Made by a program: the position numbers and the translations under genes
In this document: piece by piece, positions 1 through 3,972 of the stretch
Layout: each line of letters opens with the position of its first letter
How positions within the stretch are numbered: position 1 is the first letter of the stretch
Notes under the pieces: generated by a model
Databases searched by the model: none
Told to the model about the DNA's origin: nothing
Seen by the model: the letters and a program-made list of their open reading frames with translations, nothing else
NCBI GenBank assembly: GCA_003229345.1
Contig: QIDN01000179.1
Span: 1-6,789 of the forward strand
From: Nitrospirota bacterium
Lineage (GTDB): Bacteria; Nitrospinota; Nitrospinia; Nitrospinales; Nitrospinaceae
Reading direction: 5' to 3'
Length of the DNA stretch: 6,789 nt

Positions 1-12
1 TGCGAAACCTGC
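1..12 (+). other. CxxCG zinc-knuckle-like motif near the N-terminus of RpoB
   Basis: The first codons read C-E-T-C-G-Q-E-V, in frame with the rest of rpoB. E. coli RpoB has SELQYVSY-type sequence here without this cysteine pair; the only matching cysteine is the later one in SEC (bases 55-57). The motif resembles the CEKCGVEV knuckle of beta' zinc site 1. A second cysteine pair, if any, would be outside the window, so metal binding is unproven. Confidence 0.4.
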
Positions 13-3000
13 GGGCAAGAAGTTAATTATAAAGAGAAATTCAAGCTGAGCGAATGTCGGCAAAAAGGGCTGACGTATTCTGATCCGATCAAGATCATGG
101 TGCGTATGGTTCTGTTTGACCGCGAACGCATTGGTGTGTCTGCCCGTGTCCTGAAGGAACTCCCCGGAAAATATATTGTAGAAGAGGTGAAGCACCCGAA
201 GACCGGGAAATCGTTTATCCCAGCCCGAACTTTGATCGACTCCAAAATCGTAGAACTTCTGGACAAAGAAAAAATTCCTGAAGTTGTGATCAACTCCGTT
301 CGGGAAGTGAAAGAGCAGAAGATTTTTCTTGGGGAAATGCCGGTCATGAGTCTGACGGGCACCTTTATGATCAATGGCGTGGAGCGGGTTATCGTCAGCC
401 AGATGCATCGTTCCCCTGGCGCATTCTTTTCTCATGATAAAGGGAAGTCCCACGTTAGCGGTAAAATCCTCTTTTCCGCACGCGTTATTCCTGATCGCGG
501 TTCCTGGTTGGATTTTGAATTCGACATCAAAGATATCCTGCACGTCAAAATTGATCGCCGGCGCAAGATGCCCGCCACGATTCTGCTCAATGCCTTTGGT
601 ATGAGCCAGGAAGAAATCCTTTCCGAGTTTTATCAGGTAGAAAAAATTTCGTGTACCCGTGACGGAAAATATTCCATGGGCGGGAAAGGCCTGATGGTCG
701 GCATCAAGGTATTGGAGGATGTGGTGGATTCCAAGACCAATGAGGTGATCGTTAAATCCGGTAAATTGGTCGGCGTTCCTAATATCAAAAAGCTGGAGAG
801 GATGTCTAAGTCTCCCAAGGTGGAGATCGATTCTGAAACTCTGATCGGCGCTATCCTCGCCAGCGACATCATCGACAAGGAGACCGGCGAAGTGATGTTG
901 GAATCCAATACGGAGATCACTGCGGAGATTCTCGAACAGCTTCATGCGCAAAAAATATCTGAGTTCGGGATTCTGCATATCGACGAAGAAAGCCCGGACA
1001 CAACGATTCGAGATACGTTAGTCCTCGGCAAGATCAAAACCCAGGAAGATGCCATTCGCGAAATCTACAAACGTTTGCGTCCGGGAGATCCTCCGACCGC
1101 AGAAATCGCCAAAACATTATTCGCCAACCTGTTTTTCAATCCGAAGCGATACAACCTTTCGGTGGTGGGGCGAATCAAGCTGAACCAGAAATTCAATCTC
1201 GATATCCCCGAGGATAACCGGCTGTTGACGCTTGAAGATGTTGTTTCTGTCGTCAGGTACATTGTCGGTCTTCGCAACGGAATCGGAGCCATTGATGATA
1301 TCGACCACTTGGGCAACCGTCGAGTTCGCGCCGTGGGTGAGTCTTTGGAGAACCAGTTCCGCGTCGGGTTGGTGCGCATGGAGCGCGCCATTATCGAGCG
1401 CATGTCCATTCAGGATCTGGAAGTTGCGATGCCGCATGACCTGATCAATTCCAAGCCCGTCACTGCGGCCATTAAAGAATTTTACGGCAGTAGCCAGCTT
1501 TCCCAGTTTATGGATCAGACCAATCCGCTGTCGGAGGTGACCCATAAGCGGCGGTTGAGTGCGCTGGGGCCAGGCGGGTTAACGCGTGAACGGGCCGGGT
1601 TTGAGGTGAGAGACGTGCACCCCACCCATTATGGCCGGATTTGTCCCATCGAAACGCCAGAGGGGCCTAACATTGGCCTCATTGCATCGCTCAGTACGTA
1701 CGCCCGGGTCAACGATTACGGGTTTGTGGAAACGCCTTACCGTCAGGTGGCCAACGGCAAGGTCACCGATACCGTTGATTTCCATAACGCAATGGTCGAG
1801 GATAATTACATCATCGCCCAGGCAAATGCGGAGCTTGATGATAAAAGCCGGTTTGTGAAGGAGATCGTGGATGCCCGGCAGGGTGGTGATTTCTTTCTTT
1901 CGCCTCGAGACAAAATCAGCCTGATGGATGTTTCGCCCAAGCAGTTGATCAGTGTGGCGGCCTCGTTGATTCCGTTTCTGGAAAACGATGACGCCAACCG
2001 GGCGTTGATGGGTTCCAATATGCAACGCCAGGCAGTTCCCTTGTTAAGGGCCGAAGCGCCATTAGTCGGTACCGGCATGGAAGGTATCGTCGCGCGTGAT
2101 TCTGGAGCGGTGATCGTTGCGGAAGGCGATGGTGAAGTCATCAGTGCCGACGCGTCGCGTATTGTGGTCCGCTCTTCTGGAAAGGGGCGTGGCAATAATC
2201 GGGTGATGGATTCCAAAGTGGATATCTATGCCCTGGCCAAGTACCAACGTTCCAACCAAAATACCTGCATTAACCAGCGACCGTTGGTAACGACGGGCGA
2301 CAAGATCAAAAAAGGTCAGGTGATCGCAGACGGTCCTTCGACCGAAAACGGGGAGTTGGCTCTCGGGCGAAATATCCTGGTCGCGTTCATGCCCTGGGAT
2401 GGTTACAACTTTGAAGACGCCATCGTTATCAGCGAAAAAGTCGTTAAGGAAGATATTTTCACGTCCATCCATATCGAGGAATTTGAAGTGGAGGCGCGTG
2501 ATACGAAACAAGGCAAAGAGGAAATCACCCGGGATATTTCCAATCTCGGGGAAGAGGCCCTCAGGAATTTGGATGACAGCGGGATCATTCGCATTGGTGC
2601 CCGTGTCAAGCCCAACGATATTCTGGTGGGCAAGATTACTCCGAAAGGGGAAACCCAGCTGAGTCCTGAAGAAAAACTCTTGAAAGCCATCTTTGGTGAA
2701 AAAGCGGGAGACGTTCGGGATACGTCCCTCAGGGTACCGCCTGGCATTCATGGCATCGTCATCGATGTCAAAGTATTTTCCAGGAAGGGAATCGATAAGG
2801 ATTCCAGGACCATTGCCATTGAGGAGGAGGAAATCGCCAAAATCGAAAAAGATTTTGGCGATGAAATCCAAATCGTAAAAAATGAAACTGAGAAACTCCT
2901 GAGGGATATGCTGAAGGGCAAAGCCGCCAGTAAGTCCGTGGCCATCGGCCGGAAAGAGCTGGCAAAGGGAACGGTACTGAATCTGGAGGTCATTGGGAAA

Positions 3001-3897
3001 ATGACGTCCAAAGATATGGTGAAAATCCCAGTTAAGGATGTGGACCCGGCGACGATGCAGGAAATTGAGGACAGCAGTAAGAATCAAGTTCATATCCTCA
3101 AAACCATGATGAACGACAAGATCGAAAAGCTGAAGAAGGGCGACGATCTTGCTCCCGGCGTTATTAAGCTGGTTAAGGTGTTCGTTGCTATGAAGCGCAA
3201 GCTTCAGGTGGGCGATAAAATGGCCGGACGTCATGGCAACAAGGGTGTGGTATCCAATATTGTGCCCGAGGAAGATATGCCTTATCTCGAAGATGGCACT
3301 CCCTGCGAGCTCATTCTCAATCCTTTGGGTGTTCCTTCCCGAATGAACGTTGGTCAGATTCTTGAAACCAACATGGGTATGGCTGCCAAGGCGACGAATC
3401 AAAAAATAGCAACACCCGTGTTCGATGGCGCCAATGAAGAAGATATTCGGCGATTGCTGGCCGAGGGTGGGTGTTCCGCCACTGGAGAGCTGACCCTTTT
3501 TGATGGTCGGACCGGTCAGCCGTTCCGCCAGAAGGTAATGGTGGGGTATATCTATATGCTGAAACTGCATCACCTGGTCGATGACAAAATTCATGCGCGT
3601 TCGACCGGACCCTATTCCCTGGTCACGCAGCAACCGTTGGGTGGTAAAGCCCAGTTTGGGGGCCAGCGGTTGGGAGAAATGGAAGTGTGGGCCCTCGAAG
3701 CCTATGGCGCCGCCTACACCCTGCAAGAAATGTTAACGGTCAAGTCCGACGATGTCGAAGGCCGGAAACGCATGTACGAAGCGATCGTCAAGGGCGATAC
3801 CAATTTGGTGCCCAGCCTGCCGGAATCGTTTAATGTTCTGGTCAAGGAACTGCAGAGCCTGGCGATCGATGTGGAATTGATAGAAACCGCCAAGTAG
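1..3897 (+). CDS. rpoB: DNA-directed RNA polymerase subunit beta, 5'-truncated by the window edge
   Basis: This is the beta subunit of the core RNA polymerase, which pairs with beta' to form the active-site cleft in the cytoplasm. The frame is open from base 1 to the TAG at 3895-3897, giving 1298 residues; by comparison with remembered E. coli RpoB about 70 N-terminal residues lie off the left edge. The ATG at base 97 is internal, because residues before it (such as ECRQKGLTYSDP) already match the family. Landmarks, numbered from the first codon here: HRSPG and DHDKGK-like motifs near 110-120, rifampicin cluster I at 496-522, the IETPEGPNIGL motif near 550, GYNFED at 801-806, and GDKMAGRHGNKG with active-site lysines 1073 and 1081. 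The C-terminus (QPLGGKAQFGGQR, then ALEAYGAAYTLQEMLTVKSD) is the part that clamps against beta'. Oddities are an extra N-terminal module (codons 43-99) and CxxCG at codons 1-4. Family identification is certain. Confidence 0.99.
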   Translation, partial: CETCGQEVNYKEKFKLSECRQKGLTYSDPIKIMVRMVLFDRERIGVSARVLKELPGKYIVEEVKHPKTGKSFIPARTLIDSKIVELLDKEKIPEVVINSVREVKEQKIFLGEMPVMSLTGTFMINGVERVIVSQMHRSPGAFFSHDKGKSHVSGKILFSARVIPDRGSWLDFEFDIKDILHVKIDRRRKMPATILLNAFGMSQEEILSEFYQVEKISCTRDGKYSMGGKGLMVGIKVLEDVVDSKTNEVIVKSGKLVGVPNIKKLERMSKSPKVEIDSETLIGAILASDIIDKETGEVMLESNTEITAEILEQLHAQKISEFGILHIDEESPDTTIRDTLVLGKIKTQEDAIREIYKRLRPGDPPTAEIAKTLFANLFFNPKRYNLSVVGRIKLNQKFNLDIPEDNRLLTLEDVVSVVRYIVGLRNGIGAIDDIDHLGNRRVRAVGESLENQFRVGLVRMERAIIERMSIQDLEVAMPHDLINSKPVTAAIKEFYGSSQLSQFMDQTNPLSEVTHKRRLSALGPGGLTRERAGFEVRDVHPTHYGRICPIETPEGPNIGLIASLSTYARVNDYGFVETPYRQVANGKVTDTVDFHNAMVEDNYIIAQANAELDDKSRFVKEIVDARQGGDFFLSPRDKISLMDVSPKQLISVAASLIPFLENDDANRALMGSNMQRQAVPLLRAEAPLVGTGMEGIVARDSGAVIVAEGDGEVISADASRIVVRSSGKGRGNNRVMDSKVDIYALAKYQRSNQNTCINQRPLVTTGDKIKKGQVIADGPSTENGELALGRNILVAFMPWDGYNFEDAIVISEKVVKEDIFTSIHIEEFEVEARDTKQGKEEITRDISNLGEEALRNLDDSGIIRIGARVKPNDILVGKITPKGETQLSPEEKLLKAIFGEKAGDVRDTSLRVPPGIHGIVIDVKVFSRKGIDKDSRTIAIEEEEIAKIEKDFGDEIQIVKNETEKLLRDMLKGKAASKSVAIGRKELAKGTVLNLEVIGKMTSKDMVKIPVKDVDPATMQEIEDSSKNQVHILKTMMNDKIEKLKKGDDLAPGVIKLVKVFVAMKRKLQVGDKMAGRHGNKGVVSNIVPEEDMPYLEDGTPCELILNPLGVPSRMNVGQILETNMGMAAKATNQKIATPVFDGANEEDIRRLLAEGGCSATGELTLFDGRTGQPFRQKVMVGYIYMLKLHHLVDDKIHARSTGPYSLVTQQPLGGKAQFGGQRLGEMEVWALEAYGAAYTLQEMLTVKSDDVEGRKRMYEAIVKGDTNLVPSLPESFNVLVKELQSLAIDVELIETAK
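127..297 (+). other. Extra module inserted in the N-terminal beta1 part of RpoB
   Basis: Between the conserved segment ending VRMVLFDRE and the conserved VREVKEQKIFLGEMP, this protein has about 57 residues where E. coli RpoB has about five (APEGT). The frame is uninterrupted and base composition is like the flanks, so it is an established part of the protein and not a recent insertion of foreign DNA. The core (bases 175-291) has the pattern of E-[ED]-V, P-K-T-G-K, then hydrophobic positions ending K-I-P-E-V-V-I. This aligns without gaps to a module further on in the same protein. Lineage-specific beta inserts built from small beta-beta' modules are known from comparative polymerase studies; I cannot say which published insert number, if any, this corresponds to. 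Confidence 0.8.
175..291 (+). repeat. Beta/beta' module, copy A (inside the RpoB N-terminal insert)
   Basis: This is a 39-residue unit. Hand alignment without gaps to copy C (856-972) gives 11 identities (T10, G11, T19, I21, I25, E27, L29, K33, I34, E36, I39), and to the beta' copy D (6454-6570) gives 13. The similarity is at protein level only; I see no DNA-level repeat, so any duplication is old. Confidence 0.6.
709..828 (+). repeat. Beta/beta' module, copy B (RpoB beta2 region)
   Basis: The unit starts VLEDVVDSKTNEV and ends SPKVEI. It is the first of two tandem units in the part of RpoB corresponding to E. coli residues around 220-320, where E. coli also has two related units. Relative to copy A it shares E3, V5, K9, T10, L20 and L29, with one residue of slippage in the second half. 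It is the most diverged of the copies in its second half, which contains the basic stretch KKLERMSKSPK. Confidence 0.6.
856..972 (+). repeat. Beta/beta' module, copy C (RpoB beta2 region)
   Basis: The unit begins LASDIIDKETGEV and ends KISEFGI. It follows copy B directly, as in E. coli, where the matching segment contains DYIDESTGEL. It has the full pattern: aspartate-rich strand, TGE turn, hydrophobic strand, then a helix with E-x-L and a final I/V strand. This is normal family content and serves as the reference for recognising copy A. Confidence 0.65.
1486..1566 (+). other. Rifampicin-resistance-determining region (cluster I) of RpoB
   Basis: The segment starts GSSQLSQFMDQ and ends RRLSAL. 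The residues most often changed in resistant mutants are in the susceptible form: equivalents of E. coli L511, Q513, D516 (bases 1513-1515), S522, H526 (1543-1545), R529, S531 (1558-1560) and L533. Differences from E. coli are N518 to T (1519-1521), I524 to V and I530 to L. The polymerase is predicted to be rifampicin-sensitive at target level. Confidence 0.85.
2818..3138 (+). other. Insert domain of RpoB at the E. coli betai9 position
   Basis: About 107 residues lie between the conserved VFSRKGIDKD segment and KKGDDLAPGV; E. coli has about 91 at this place. The ends are charged and probably helical, which would suit a coiled-coil pair, while the middle (bases 2938-3048) holds ELAKGTVLNLEVIGKMTSKD and then VKIPVKD, a pattern that may be another relative of the beta/beta' module. 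The E. coli middle sequence is not recognisable here. Confidence 0.6.
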
Positions 3898-3918
3898 GCG
3901 ATCACGCCTTAGCAGGCG
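3896..3918 (+). other. Overlapping short inverted repeats at the rpoB stop (possible alternative hairpins)
   Basis: AGGCG (3896-3900), CGCCT (3905-3909) and AGGCG (3914-3918) are spaced by four bases each. The middle arm can pair perfectly with either outer arm, giving two mutually exclusive five-pair hairpins with loops ATCA or TAGC. The first arm includes the last two bases of the rpoB stop codon. No T-run follows, so this is not a standard intrinsic terminator. A role in translation coupling or mRNA processing is only a possibility; chance is also plausible for arms this short. Confidence 0.35.
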
Positions 3919-3972
3919 GCTCAAGTATATTGGGTCTTATTTCTATAAACTTTATTTTAGGAGACCACGCTT
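3898..3972 (+). other. rpoB-rpoC intergenic spacer
   Basis: The spacer has 75 bases. The left third is G+C-rich and holds the short inverted repeats; from about 3921 it becomes A+T-rich, running into the rpoC Shine-Dalgarno. TATAAA occurs at 3944-3949, but the bases at a normal distance upstream (TCAAGT at 3921-3926) do not make a credible -35 element. I read it as an untranslated joint within one operon. Confidence 0.75.
3959..3963 (+). promoter_or_regulatory. Shine-Dalgarno site of rpoC
   Basis: AGGAG is followed by nine bases and then GTG at 3973. This decides the start: the preceding in-frame codons back to the TAG at 3958-3960 are GAG, ACC, ACG and CTT, none a usual start, and the overlapping TTG at 3971 is in another frame that stops after four codons. 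The first in-frame ATG is codon 19, too far inside the conserved N-terminus. Confidence 0.88.

Noticed and set aside
97..99. ATG at base 97 as the rpoB start.
   Set aside because: Conserved RpoB sequence (ECRQKGLTYSDP) lies in frame upstream of it, so it is an internal methionine and the true start is outside the window.
127..297. The rpoB insert as an intein, mobile element or recent foreign insertion.
   Set aside because: It is far too short for an intein, has no splice-site residues or terminal repeats, and its composition matches the flanks.
1117..2025. Several minus-strand frames of 114-148 codons opposite the middle of rpoB.
   Set aside because: They overlap one another and rpoB, none has a convincing ribosome-binding site or recognisable protein, and rpoB conservation explains the sequence.
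2062..3726. A 554-codon open frame on the minus strand, antisense to rpoB.
   Set aside because: It lies wholly within a frame encoding certain RpoB sequence, its translation shows no recognisable domain, and long antisense frames are common opposite highly expressed genes with biased codon use.
3896..3945. Intrinsic terminator between rpoB and rpoC.
   Set aside because: The stems are only five pairs and are not followed by a run of T; termination here would also break a conserved operon.
3921..3949. Possible promoter for rpoC using TATAAA at 3944-3949.
   Set aside because: There is no usable -35 hexamer at 16-18 bases; TTGGGT at 3930 is only eight bases away. A+T-rich spacer before a ribosome site is sufficient explanation.
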